Positions 1-8,747 of a stretch of 64,000 nt of DNA are shown in pieces. The position numbers were made by a program, and so were the translations under genes. The first letter of the stretch is position 1, and the number at the start of each line of letters is the position of its first letter. The DNA comes from Heliomicrobium gestii (GTDB lineage: Bacteria > Bacillota > Desulfitobacteriia > Heliobacteriales > Heliobacteriaceae). The stretch covers positions 124,001 through 188,000 of the forward strand of contig NZ_WXEX01000001.1 of NCBI RefSeq assembly GCF_009877435.1, in the 5' to 3' direction. Below the pieces are notes generated by a model that had not been told where the DNA came from, made no database searches, and was given only the letters and a program-made list of their open reading frames with translations.

Positions 1-66
1 TCCAGGGGCCGGCTGTCCTACTTCGCCGGCGGAATGGGGAGGCGGAATGGGGAAAGGAGGACGTCG

Positions 67-1803
67 ATGCAAGGCCTTTTGTTGCTGCTCAGCCCGGAAG
101 AGCACCTGCGCTGGGTTCTGGCGCGAGGGTTGAGCCGGACCGGTTACAGGGTGATCCCGGTGGAGAACGAGAACGAAGCGGTGCAGCAGTTGGAGCGAGA
201 GCCGGTGATCCTCGTCATTGTCGACCTGGACGGACCCGGCGCGGAAGGCTTGCCGGTCCTCCACCGCTTGCTTGGCGTCCGAGCGAATGTGCCCGTCATC
301 GTTCTCACCGGACAGGCTTCGGCCGAGACGGCCTTAGAGGCGCAGCGCCTGGGGGCTCGCGATTATCTGCATAAGCCCTTCAGTATGGACGAATTGCGCG
401 TCACCCTGGAAAAAGCCCTCGAAGTGGAATCTTTGCGGCAAGAGGTGCGGTTTTTGCGCCTTGAAGCGGCCGGGCGGCGGGAGAACGTCGAGTTGATCGG
501 CGCCAGCCCGGCCATGGGCGCCATTCGGGAGTTGATCGCCCAAGTGGCCGACGCCCGGACCCCGGTTCTGGTGGCAGGCGAGACGGGAACAGGGAAGGAG
601 GTCGTTGCGCGGGCGCTCCATCACCAGAGCCGACGCCGCGAATACCCCTTCGTCGTCGTGCCCTGTGCGGCCATCCCGCCAAACCTGATCGAAAAGGAGC
701 TTTTTGGCTGGGAACCCACCGGGTCCTCAAAAGGGGGGGGCGAAGGAAAGACCCAGGCCGGCCGGCTGGAGTTGGCCCACCGGGGGACTCTTTTGATCCG
801 CCATGTGGAATTGCTTCCTCCCGATTTGCAGGTGAGGCTCTGCCGCACGTTGGAAGACGGCGCTTTCACCCGCGCCGGCGGGACCAAACCGCTGGCCGTC
901 GACGTGCGGATCATTGTCGCCACGACGGGCGACTTGGCTGCCGCCGTCGGTGACGGCCGGTTGCGGGAGGATCTCTATTACCGTCTCAGTGTGATTCCGA
1001 TCCACTTGCCGCCCTTGTCGGCGCGCAAAGAGGATATCGCCGACCTGGCCCGGCATTTTTTGTGCCGCTATGACCCGCACGGACGGATCCGGGGGTTTAC
1101 GGCGGAGGCCGTCCAACGTCTTACCGCCTATGCCTGGCCGGGGAATGTGCGGGAACTGGCCAACCGGATCGAGCGGGCGGTCATCATCGCCCGTGGGGAG
1201 TGGATCACTGCCGCCGAGATTGATGACGGTGATCCCTCTGCCACCGTGGCGGCGGCCGATCATGCCAGCGAACAGAGGTCGATGACACAGGCCATAGGAC
1301 CGTTGAACCTTTTGCCCGTTATGTCGCCAGCGACTGAAAAAGGTGCCGGAAAACCTCGCGAGGAGTCCGGCGAAAAGGCGCGTGGGAAGATGCGTGACAA
1401 ATCTCGCGAAAAGTTTGGAGATGATGCTGGCGAAAAGACTGGCGAGACCGTCATGGTGCTAAACCAGGGTAAAGAACTGTTTCTCTACAGGTCTCCCCGT
1501 CGCCGCAAACAAGCCGATAGGGAAGAGGAAAGAGAAACACCGGAGAGGGGACGGGCGCGACCTCGGGAAGGGCTTCCATCGTCAGGAAGCCTATCTGTGC
1601 AAAACGATGGCGTCACCGTGACGATCGCCGCCCCCTTCTCCCTCGATCTTTTAGAAAAGAAAATCATTGAGTCTGTGTTGAAGGAAACGGGCGGCGATCT
1701 GGCCGAGACGGCTCGTGTTTTAGGTTTGAACCGTCCCGCCTTGTCGGCGCGGATGCAAAAGCATCGTATTTCCTTACAGCCGTTTCGATCGGGTGAGCGT
1801 TGA
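67..1803 (+). CDS. NtrC-like response regulator with degenerate AAA+ core
   Basis: A 578-residue protein with the layout of a sigma-54 activator: receiver domain (about 1-120), AAA+ domain (about 150-390), a long charged low-complexity linker, and a C-terminal Fis-type helix-turn-helix. The start is the ATG at 67, six bases after AGGAGG; an upstream ATG at 34 has no ribosome site. The receiver keeps the aspartate in IVDLDG (D53) and the lysine in KPF, but the usual acidic pair is SPEE. Walker A (GETGTGKE, about 172) and the REDLYYRL arginine finger are intact. The GAFTGA loop is replaced by PTGSSKGGG, and Walker B reads LLIRHVE where LFLDE is expected. By family knowledge both are needed to remodel sigma-54 holoenzyme, so classical activation is doubtful. 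It may instead act as a DNA-binding regulator. Family certain, function inferred. Confidence 0.85.
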   Translation: MQGLLLLLSPEEHLRWVLARGLSRTGYRVIPVENENEAVQQLEREPVILVIVDLDGPGAEGLPVLHRLLGVRANVPVIVLTGQASAETALEAQRLGARDYLHKPFSMDELRVTLEKALEVESLRQEVRFLRLEAAGRRENVELIGASPAMGAIRELIAQVADARTPVLVAGETGTGKEVVARALHHQSRRREYPFVVVPCAAIPPNLIEKELFGWEPTGSSKGGGEGKTQAGRLELAHRGTLLIRHVELLPPDLQVRLCRTLEDGAFTRAGGTKPLAVDVRIIVATTGDLAAAVGDGRLREDLYYRLSVIPIHLPPLSARKEDIADLARHFLCRYDPHGRIRGFTAEAVQRLTAYAWPGNVRELANRIERAVIIARGEWITAAEIDDGDPSATVAAADHASEQRSMTQAIGPLNLLPVMSPATEKGAGKPREESGEKARGKMRDKSREKFGDDAGEKTGETVMVLNQGKELFLYRSPRRRKQADREEERETPERGRARPREGLPSSGSLSVQNDGVTVTIAAPFSLDLLEKKIIESVLKETGGDLAETARVLGLNRPALSARMQKHRISLQPFRSGER

Positions 1804-2316
1804 AGATGACGAATGGGCCTCATCAAGGGCCGCCTCTTCGACACGGATGCGCACCGACAGCAGATAGAGATTGGCGACCGAAAGGATCGCCGCAGTCACC
1901 CAAGCGCCGAACAGGAGCGGAATGCAGAGCAGTTCTGCAACGACGGCCAGGTAGTTGGGGTGGCGCAAAAAGCGGTAGGGGCCGCGCCGGACGGCCTTGG
2001 CGCCGGGAAGAACGATGATGCGTGTGTTCCAGAAGGGGCCGAGACTGGTCATACACCAGTAGCGAAGCCCCTGGGCGAGTATGAAGGCTGCCGCCGGCGC
2101 CATCCACCACTGGGGCGGCTTTCGTTCCAGCCAGAAAACTTCCGCCATGAGGGAGGCAAAGAAGCAGATGTGCAGGGCCACCAGGTATTTGTAGTGGTCT
2201 TGCCCGGCTTCTACGGCGCCCATGGCAGTCATCTGGCGGGCGTTGCGCCGGGCGATGGCGAGTTCAACGACCCGTTGCGTGAGCACAAAGGATAAGAAGG
2301 CAAAGAAGATGAGCAC
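1774..2316 (-). CDS. ypbQ: Isoprenylcysteine methyltransferase-like membrane protein (YpbQ/BpsB type)
   Basis: About 180 residues with several hydrophobic segments and the ICMT-like C-terminal signature GPYRFLRHPNYLAV, which in this family forms the methyl-donor site. In Bacillus subtilis the homologue BpsB (YpbQ) O-methylates alkylpyrones made by the type III polyketide synthase BpsA, and here the gene lies 75 bp behind a bpsA homologue on the same strand, so the same role is inferred. A GTG at 2316, eight bases after AGGAGG, is a better start than the ATG at 2322, which sits only two bases after it. The 3' end overlaps the convergent upstream regulator by 30 bp. Confidence 0.85.
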   Translation of the reverse strand: MLIFFAFLSFVLTQRVVELAIARRNARQMTAMGAVEAGQDHYKYLVALHICFFASLMAEVFWLERKPPQWWMAPAAAFILAQGLRYWCMTSLGPFWNTRIIVLPGAKAVRRGPYRFLRHPNYLAVVAELLCIPLLFGAWVTAAILSVANLYLLSVRIRVEEAALDEAHSSSSTLTRSKRL

Positions 2317-2391
2317 TCCCATGGCCTCCTACGGAAGCAATTTAGGGCATGGGCAGGGTGAGCGCCTGTCCATCTCCGGTAAGGAGATTCG

Positions 2392-3483
2392 CTACTGCCA
2401 TTGCAGCAACACCAACTCCGAACAGAATCCGGGACCCAGCGCGGTCATCAGCGCATAGTGGTTGTGGCCGTCCCGATCACCATTGGCGCGGGTCGCCTCG
2501 TCCATCGCCTTTTCTAACACAAAGAGGATCGTCGCTGACGACATATTGCCGTACTCGCGCAACACCTGGCGGCTCAGGCGCGTCTGCTCGGGCGAGAGGC
2601 CCAGGCACTCTTCATAAGCGCTGATCACTTTGGCCCCGCCGGGGTGGGCGATCAGGCCGTCGATGTGGACGCGCTCCAGCCCCTGTTCGCGTAAAAAGGC
2701 ATCGACTGCGGGCGGAATATGCCGCTGCACAAAGGCCGGGATGTCGCGCGAGAAGATGACCTTCAGCCCCTCGTCCTGCACCTCCCAGCCCATGATGTCG
2801 AGTGTCTCGGGCCAGCGGGTGGTTTGGGCGGCGATGACCTCGGGGGAAAGAGCGGGCGCTCGCTGATTCGTTCCAGCCTCATCCTCAATCACCAGGGCCG
2901 CCGCCGCTCCATCGGCGAAGAGAGAGGTGGCGATCAGGTTGCCTTTCGACCGATCGCCCCAGAGGAAGGTGAGGCCGCACAACTCCAAGGCAAGCAGCAA
3001 TACCGGGCGGTCAGGGCGGGCTGCGGCCATTTCAACTGCCCGAGCGACCCCTGCGGCCCCGCCGGCGCAGCCTAAGCCCCATAGGGGGAGCCGGCGCAGG
3101 GAGGGCTTCATTCCTAAGCGGTTGGCGATCCGCACATCGATGGTCGGGGTGGCGATGCCCGTGGAGGAAACGAAGAGAAAGCCGTCCACTTCATCCGGTG
3201 ATAGCCCCGCTTTTTCCAGGCAGCCCGTGACGGCGCGGACGCCCAAGTCGACGGCGTTTTCCACGTAGAGGCGATTTTTTTCGGCGAAGCTGTGGTCTTC
3301 TCGAAACCACTCCATGGGGACGCAGAAGTGGCGCTTGTCGATCTGGGCGTTCTCAAAGATCGGCAACAGGCGCTCGAGATCGCGGAAGGATCCGGCGAAC
3401 ATCTGCTCCACGACTTGCCGGATGTCTTTTTGGCGAAAAATATGATCGGGAACAGCGGAAGCGACGGCGGCGATTCTCGGCAT
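2392..3483 (-). CDS. bpsA: Type III polyketide synthase (chalcone synthase family, BpsA-like)
   Basis: 363 residues, full length for the family. The catalytic triad is visible: Cys in WGLGCAGGAAG, His in LIAHPGG and Asn in YGNMSSAT. These enzymes condense fatty acyl-CoA starters with malonyl-CoA to make alkylpyrones or alkylresorcinols. AGGAGG lies nine bases before the ATG. The following gene encodes an ICMT-like methyltransferase, the same order as bpsA-bpsB of Bacillus, so a methylated alkylpyrone lipid is the likely product. Substrate chain length cannot be read from the sequence. The chalcone-synthase fold assignment is very safe; the product is inference. Confidence 0.92.
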   Translation of the reverse strand: MPRIAAVASAVPDHIFRQKDIRQVVEQMFAGSFRDLERLLPIFENAQIDKRHFCVPMEWFREDHSFAEKNRLYVENAVDLGVRAVTGCLEKAGLSPDEVDGFLFVSSTGIATPTIDVRIANRLGMKPSLRRLPLWGLGCAGGAAGVARAVEMAAARPDRPVLLLALELCGLTFLWGDRSKGNLIATSLFADGAAAALVIEDEAGTNQRAPALSPEVIAAQTTRWPETLDIMGWEVQDEGLKVIFSRDIPAFVQRHIPPAVDAFLREQGLERVHIDGLIAHPGGAKVISAYEECLGLSPEQTRLSRQVLREYGNMSSATILFVLEKAMDEATRANGDRDGHNHYALMTALGPGFCSELVLLQWQ

Positions 3484-3553
3484 GGGGCGATCCCTCCTTG
3501 AAAAAGGCGATGCTAGTGTTGCCGCGCTGTCGCCGGAAAAGTCGCATTCAGGG

Positions 3554-3595
3554 CAAAAAAATAAACGACCGGAGGTGTAGACCTCTGGTCGTTTT
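3554..3595 (-). terminator. Terminator after rnpB
   Basis: An 11-bp stem with one mismatch and a four-base loop, followed on the minus strand by TTTATTTTTTT. It lies just past the 3' end of the RNase P RNA. On the plus strand the trailing T run is shorter. Confidence 0.75.
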
Positions 3596-3603
3596 AGAAA
3601 AAA

Positions 3604-3970
3604 GAGTATGGCTGTAATCGAGATTCTGTCCCCGGCTTGCGCCGATGGATAGTCATTTGTCTAAGGAAGTTGCTCCTGACGGCCTGGCTTCCTTCCCGCC
3701 GCAGCGGGTGCCCCTACCCGCGGCTTGCGCCGCCTATTTGGGTTGCACGCTGGTGGAGTTTACCCTTGCACTTCCCCGTCGCCGGGGAACATCGTTTCTG
3801 TGGCACTTTACAGCGACTCGCCTCTCCGGAGAGATGCTTTTGCCGTCGTCAGGTCGCCCTGCCCTGGCTTGCGCCAGGCACCATACTCCGCGACCGCCGA
3901 AGCGGCCGTGGGCGTGTCTCGAATTTCCTCGATCCCTGCAAAGCAGAAACCGCAACTATCCACCATACTC
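3604..3970 (-). ncRNA. rnpB: RNase P RNA
   Basis: About 367 nt. The ends form a perfect 8-bp P1 helix: GAGTATGG at the 5' end pairs with CCATACTC at the 3' end. Conserved RNase P elements appear in order on the minus strand: GAGGAAA (3924-3930), GTGCCACAGAAA (3795-3806) and GACAGAAT near the 3' end (about 3622-3631), with several stable hairpins between them. This is the catalytic RNA that matures tRNA 5' ends. It has its own promoter and terminator. Several open frames of about 100 codons cross it on both strands; they lack ribosome sites and are artefacts of the structured RNA. Confidence 0.9.
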
Positions 3971-4011
3971 TTTTTCGCTCTTTTGTTGGCGTCTCTTGAG
4001 GACGCTTGACT

Positions 4012-4040
4012 AGTATAGGCGATCCCGCCTGAAAAGACAA
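4012..4040 (-). promoter_or_regulatory. Sigma-A promoter of rnpB
   Basis: TTGTCT and TATACT on the minus strand, spaced by 17 bases. The predicted start is about 30 bases upstream of the P1 helix of rnpB, leaving a short leader to be processed. Confidence 0.7.
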
Positions 4041-4152
4041 GAGGGGATAATTGGAATCGGGGACGCTGGATCTATTTATGAGGTTTTGGCGATTGGGTTC
4101 ACTCGAACGGTTCAATGGTATGGTTGAGTCGATCGGCTCCAGTCGATCGGCT

Positions 4153-5427
4153 CTAGGCGCTCCGCAGCACAAAGGTGACGATTTCCGATGGACAACCCAA
4201 CCGGAAGGGCAACCAATGGCCGAGGCCGCTGTTGACGAAGAGCTTCTGTTCCTCGTCGCCATACCAGCCGCGCATGTACTCCATGGCGAAGGGGAAGAGG
4301 GAGCGATCGCCGATGCCGACTTGTCCGCCATGGGTGTGGCCGGCCAGTGAGAGGGCGATCCCCCTCTGCCGGGCTGCGTTGAACCCGTCAGGGTGGTGGG
4401 TGAGCAGGATCTTCGGCAGGTCTGCCGGCGCTCCTGCCAGCGCCTTGTCGAGCAGGCGCTCTGTCACCATCGCCCGGTTTTCATCGTCGCGGCGTGTGAA
4501 GGGATAATCGATGCCGAGCAAGCAGAGGGACTTCTCCACTGTTTGAAAGCTGTTGTCCAGGTGATGGATCGTGCTTTTCCGGAAGGCGCTGACCACTTTG
4601 TCGAGGTCCCGGTAGTGTTCGTGGTTGCCCAGGCTGTAGTAACTGCCGAAGGTGGTGGAGACCTGTTCTGTCCGCCTGATCGCGTCGTCGAGCATGGTGA
4701 CATCATCGACATAATCGCCGGTGATGGCGAAAATGTCCGGTTTTTGTTTCTGAATGAGTTCGAGGGCGTCATCGAGGCGGCTGATGGGGAAGAAGGTGCC
4801 CAGGTGGACGTCGGAGACCTGCACGAGTCGGAGTCCGTCCAGGTGTTTGGGAAGACCTGGGATAGCAACCGGGTAGGTCCGGGTGATCACGCGATTGTCG
4901 CCGACGAGCACACCGTCAGCGGCGACGGTGAGGGCGACAAAAGGGACGGCGGTGATGGCCCCTTGCAACAGATGCCGTCGTGTGACTTTTTCCGGCAGAT
5001 GGATATGTGAGGCGGCTTCCTTGTCTCCCCCCTGACGAGTTTTTTCGGAAGGGTCAGGCCCCGGCGCAAAGGGCATCTCCTTTGTTTGCGGCGCTCGTTG
5101 TCCCTCGGCATCCAAGGAACGCTGGACACGGTGAAGCAAGAAAACGATCGGAACCGCCAGAAGGAAGATGATCTGGCCGATGTTCCAGGCGAGGGCGGGG
5201 TAATAGGCGATGCGCAGCCACGCTTCCTGGGTCTGATAGCCCGTCACCACGCTGTAGAGGGGCGGCAGGGCCGACAGGATGGCGATGGTCACAAAGGCGG
5301 TTCGCCGGCGTCCCGGCCGGAAAAAGGGCATCCAGCGGACGAGGGCCATATAGGAGAGGTAGTTGATCAGGAGAAAAAAGACGATCGGCATGAGGCGCAT
5401 GATGGAAAACAGCGGAGATGATGGCAA
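4153..5427 (-). CDS. Membrane-anchored metallophosphoesterase (YkuE-like)
   Basis: About 424 residues. The N-terminal third holds about four hydrophobic segments; then a Tat-like motif (TRRHLLQG) and another hydrophobic stretch precede a calcineurin-like phosphoesterase domain. All metal-binding motifs are present in order: DVHLG, GDYVDD, GNHEH, LTHHPD and GHTHGGQ. The best start is a TTG at 5427, seven bases after AGGAGG; the ATG at 5457 lies upstream of that ribosome site. The catalytic domain is probably extracytoplasmic. YkuE of Bacillus is a Tat-exported wall-associated phosphoesterase, which fits, but the substrate is unknown. The extra N-terminal membrane region is longer than in YkuE itself. 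Confidence 0.85.
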   Translation of the reverse strand: MPSSPLFSIMRLMPIVFFLLINYLSYMALVRWMPFFRPGRRRTAFVTIAILSALPPLYSVVTGYQTQEAWLRIAYYPALAWNIGQIIFLLAVPIVFLLHRVQRSLDAEGQRAPQTKEMPFAPGPDPSEKTRQGGDKEAASHIHLPEKVTRRHLLQGAITAVPFVALTVAADGVLVGDNRVITRTYPVAIPGLPKHLDGLRLVQVSDVHLGTFFPISRLDDALELIQKQKPDIFAITGDYVDDVTMLDDAIRRTEQVSTTFGSYYSLGNHEHYRDLDKVVSAFRKSTIHHLDNSFQTVEKSLCLLGIDYPFTRRDDENRAMVTERLLDKALAGAPADLPKILLTHHPDGFNAARQRGIALSLAGHTHGGQVGIGDRSLFPFAMEYMRGWYGDEEQKLFVNSGLGHWLPFRLGCPSEIVTFVLRSA

Positions 5428-5573
5428 CAGGGATCCTCCTTCCGCTGGAGTAAGCATTTGATAGATTGGAACGGTGGTGCGATTCTTCTATAATACCGCT
5501 TGCGTCCCTGGAATACAAATTCCGCTTTGGCCCATGAATGACATCCACGAGATAAGAAAGGGACAAGGCGCGC

Positions 5574-6287
5574 CTAGAGGTGCTGCTGCGCTAAAATCCG
5601 CTGCAATTCGCCAAGGGTGCTCACCGGCCGGAGTGTCTGCAACCGCGCCAACATCGCGGCAAACAGATCGGCGGTCATCTGCGCGTCGCCAAGGGCGCTG
5701 TGACGACGGCGCGGCGCGATCCTCCAGTCAGGCACGAGGGCATCGAGGCTGTGGTCGGTCCGAAAAGGTTCAATGACGCGCGACAGGGTGATCGTATCGA
5801 TGACGGGATGATACAACCTCGTCCGAAGCGGTTTTAGGTACTTATCCAGAAAGCCCACATCAAAGGCGATCCCATGGGCCACGAGGACGGCGCCGTCGAT
5901 AAAATCCAAAAAGTCGTCGAGCACCGGGTAGATGGTCGGCTGGGCGCAGACCATCTCGTCGTCGATGCCGGTGATCTCCCGCGCCAGCGCGGGGATGGGA
6001 CGATGGGGGTTAACGAGCCGGTCGAAGCTGGGGCAGCGATCACCTCCGGCGTCGAGTCCCAGGGCGACGGCGCCGAGGGCGATCACATCATCATCAGGGA
6101 CACTCAGTCCAGTCGTCTCCGTGTCAAAGACGACAAAGGGGATCTCCCGGAGCAGGTGAAAAGGACCGTGCCGCCCCCGGTTGCGCCGGCACTTTTCCAG
6201 CAGACGGGCCGACAGCTCCGATTCGGGCATCCTGCCGGGAAATCCGCTTCGTTCCAGACCGAAGAGACTGCGAAAGGTTTCAAGCAA
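5574..6287 (-). CDS. DnaQ-like 3'-5' exonuclease
   Basis: About 237 residues. A DEDDh exonuclease domain is complete: FDTETTG (Exo I), HGIAFDVGFLD (Exo II) and HSALGDAQMTADLF (Exo III). It resembles DNA polymerase III epsilon but has no polymerase attached. The preferred start is a TTG at 6287, nine bases after GGAGG; another TTG at 6293 is only three bases away. The gene lies 83 bp downstream of the cNMP/CBS/DUF294 protein on the same strand. That pairing recurs in many bacteria and suggests a shared, poorly understood role in nucleotide or nucleic-acid processing. Confidence 0.88.
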   Translation of the reverse strand: MLETFRSLFGLERSGFPGRMPESELSARLLEKCRRNRGRHGPFHLLREIPFVVFDTETTGLSVPDDDVIALGAVALGLDAGGDRCPSFDRLVNPHRPIPALAREITGIDDEMVCAQPTIYPVLDDFLDFIDGAVLVAHGIAFDVGFLDKYLKPLRTRLYHPVIDTITLSRVIEPFRTDHSLDALVPDWRIAPRRRHSALGDAQMTADLFAAMLARLQTLRPVSTLGELQRILAQQHL

Positions 6288-6370
6288 GGACAACCACCTC
6301 CACTGGATCGAGACGAAAAAGGTGCCGCCGCGGAAATTTCTCTGAAAAAACCTTCGACGATAAAGAGCGG

Positions 6371-8287
6371 CTATAAAAAACCTTCGACGCGGAAGGCGGA
6401 GCCGGTCAGGCTCTGCAGGCGGATGATGCCTTGAATCGCCTCTTTCAGCGCCGCCTGTTCCCGTTTGGACAGCCGGTAGGGGTGGATGTAGTTGTCGGGC
6501 TTACTTCCCTCATGAGCCTTGCGCAGATTTTCCTGGATGCGCATCGCCGTCAGGGTCTGATAGCTAAAGCAAAACTGCTCCGCGTCATTGTCGTGAAAGA
6601 CGCCCTTTTCGGAGAGACGGCGAATCCGGGCGAGCGTATTCGTCTCCTCGACGCCCTCGCGCAGGGCAAAGATGCGGACACAGTCGATGAGGTGCACCAG
6701 GAGGCTGCGCTTCAGATCGATCTCGTCTTTATGGTCGCCGCTTTTTTCCGTGACAAAGGGTTTAAAAAACCCAAGGCTCACATGGTGGCGCAGGTCGTCT
6801 TTGGCCAAGTGATGAAGTCCGACGGGGAAGCGCAGGTAGGTCTGGTGGACGGCGTCGCGCAATCGGGACGCCAGCGTCAAATCGCCGTAGAGGCCGCGAA
6901 AGTCAAGAAAGATGGTCAACTGGCGCACATGCTCGGGCACCGATTCCTCCACCCAGCCGCTGAGGCGGTGCATCCACTCGCTGGAGGAGTGGCACCAGCG
7001 AGGGTTGCCGGCCATGACCTGGCCGGGACAACGGGCAAAACCGCAGGCCTCCAGGCCCTTGACCACCAGTTCGCCCAGGTCAAGAAAAAAAGCGCGCACC
7101 CTTTCTAGCTGTTCTTCCGGCACATCGGCGAAGACGATGGCATGATCCTGATCGGTGCGCAGGGTCTGCTCGCGCCGTCCGGCCGATCCCATCGTGAGCC
7201 AGCAGAAGGAGGCGGGCGGGTTCAACCGGCCTTTGGCGAGCCCGTCGAGGGCCAGTTCAAGAATCCGCGCTGTCAGCCGGTCATAGAGCACGGTGATGAC
7301 TTCGGCGATTTCGTTCGGCTGAGCCTGCTCCGCCACCATGGCCGTGAGCAGCCGGTCGATGACGGTGGCCCTCGCCGCCAGGTCATCGATGGTGCGGCAG
7401 TGTTCGATGCCGTCTACGATGGACAGGGCGCCGGCGTCGCGGTTGCGAACCAGATCGGTCAGGGCGACAATGCCGAGGAGACGGCCCTTGTCGACAACGC
7501 CTACATAGCGGGCACTCTCCCGGATCATGGTCAGCAAAACCTGATAATAACAGGATTCGGGCGGCAGGGTGATAAATTGGCTGTTCATCACCGCCTTTAA
7601 AGATGGGAAAGCGAGGGGAGCTTCCAGGGACGAGGGCGCCGCCAACACCTGGTAGACCAGATCCCGCTCGGTGATGATGCCCACAGGCTGATCGCCCTCC
7701 GTGACGACGAGGGAACCGACCCGCTTGTCGGCCATCAACTGTGCCGCTTTTGTCACCGGTTCGCCGGCGGCGATGGTAAGCACCGGCGATGTCATCATAT
7801 CGACGGCGCGCTTGCGAAAGGGACGCCCGTCCATGCCGGGCGCCTCACCGGAGTGCTCGGCGACGATCTCATCGATCATAGACCGGAAGCGGGCGGCAAA
7901 AAGACGGGAGAAATAAGCGGAAAAGGCGGCATGCTGTTCCCAGAGCCGGTGAAGTTCGTCAAAGGGGATGGTCAGGCAGGTCATGTTCTCGATCACCTTG
8001 ACGGTGGCGGGATAGGTTTTCTCGACGATACAGGTTTCTCCGAAGAACTCGCCGCCCTGGCGGAAACCGATCACAGTGGAGAGGCCGGCGTCATTTTGAA
8101 CGATGATCTCCGCCATACCGTCGAGGGCCAGGAAGAGGTGGTGATAGGCCGGTTGTTTTTGGGAAAAAATGACCTCTCCTTTGGTAAAGCGGAGGAAAGC
8201 CATTTTCTCCGCGACGCGGTGTTGGGCCTCCTCCGGCAATTGATTGAAAGGGACAATGGCGGCGATCTGGGCCAGGGGATCCGTCAT
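6371..8287 (-). CDS. cNMP-binding / CBS / DUF294 nucleotidyltransferase-like protein
   Basis: 638 residues. Order of domains: cyclic-nucleotide-binding-like fold (about 10-130), two CBS repeats (about 160-290), a DUF294 nucleotidyltransferase-like domain with GSAGRREQTLRTDQDHAIVF around 365-385, and a helical DUF294 C-terminal domain. The GS and DxD pattern matches GlnD-type nucleotidyltransferases, so catalytic activity is possible. It starts at an ATG ten bases after GGAGG. It is probably co-transcribed with the exonuclease behind it. By family knowledge the CBS pair would sense adenylates; the target of any nucleotidyl transfer is unknown. Confidence 0.9.
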   Translation of the reverse strand: MTDPLAQIAAIVPFNQLPEEAQHRVAEKMAFLRFTKGEVIFSQKQPAYHHLFLALDGMAEIIVQNDAGLSTVIGFRQGGEFFGETCIVEKTYPATVKVIENMTCLTIPFDELHRLWEQHAAFSAYFSRLFAARFRSMIDEIVAEHSGEAPGMDGRPFRKRAVDMMTSPVLTIAAGEPVTKAAQLMADKRVGSLVVTEGDQPVGIITERDLVYQVLAAPSSLEAPLAFPSLKAVMNSQFITLPPESCYYQVLLTMIRESARYVGVVDKGRLLGIVALTDLVRNRDAGALSIVDGIEHCRTIDDLAARATVIDRLLTAMVAEQAQPNEIAEVITVLYDRLTARILELALDGLAKGRLNPPASFCWLTMGSAGRREQTLRTDQDHAIVFADVPEEQLERVRAFFLDLGELVVKGLEACGFARCPGQVMAGNPRWCHSSSEWMHRLSGWVEESVPEHVRQLTIFLDFRGLYGDLTLASRLRDAVHQTYLRFPVGLHHLAKDDLRHHVSLGFFKPFVTEKSGDHKDEIDLKRSLLVHLIDCVRIFALREGVEETNTLARIRRLSEKGVFHDNDAEQFCFSYQTLTAMRIQENLRKAHEGSKPDNYIHPYRLSKREQAALKEAIQGIIRLQSLTGSAFRVEGFL

Positions 8288-8414
8288 CGTTCACACTCCT
8301 CCCTGTGACTGCGGGTACGCGGCTGTATAGGCCCCATTTTAAAGGGTTGAAGGTGAAAAAGACAACCGGTTATTTGAAAATTCGATCAATTCTAGCTCTG
8401 CATAAAGATAAAGA

Positions 8415-8445
8415 AAGGACACCTCCCGAGCGAGAAGGTGTCCTT
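8415..8445 (-). terminator. Terminator behind the 58-residue gene
   Basis: Perfect 10-bp stem AAGGACACCT/AGGTGTCCTT with an 11-base loop, followed on the minus strand by a T-rich stretch interrupted by C and A. Confidence 0.65.
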
Positions 8446-8464
8446 ATCCCTATCCGATATGCTG

Positions 8465-8641
8465 TCACTCCGTTTCCAACAGAGGGACAGCGCCCGGTTC
8501 CCGTCCCGGCGCGATGGAGCGCTTGCGGGGGGCTTTTACGCCGGGGGCGATTTCTCCCGGACGTCCGTACTTTTGATAAAGCTTTTCCAGCGATTCCGGA
8601 TCAAGATGATAGGTATGCAGGCCTTTGGGTTTGTCCGCCAT
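8465..8641 (-). CDS. Small hypothetical protein, 58 residues
   Basis: Supported by AGGAGG at 8650-8655, eight bases before the ATG, and by a terminator 20 bp past the stop codon. The protein is soluble, rich in lysine, proline and glycine, starts MADKPKGLHTYHLD and contains a short predicted helix (DPESLEKLYQKYG). I recognise no family. It lies alone between two larger genes on the same strand. Confidence 0.65.
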   Translation of the reverse strand: MADKPKGLHTYHLDPESLEKLYQKYGRPGEIAPGVKAPRKRSIAPGREPGAVPLLETE

Positions 8642-8747
8642 CCATATCGCCTCCTGTCCATATTTTTTCCGCGGGCAGGGGCGGGCATTCAGCAACAGGA
8701 GGGGCGATGACTGGACTGCGGTCTATTTTTTTACCTTTTCGACTCTG

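Noticed and set aside
3637-4331. Several open frames of 70-160 codons on both strands
   Set aside because: They lie over the RNase P RNA and its flanks, lack ribosome sites and encode no recognisable protein.
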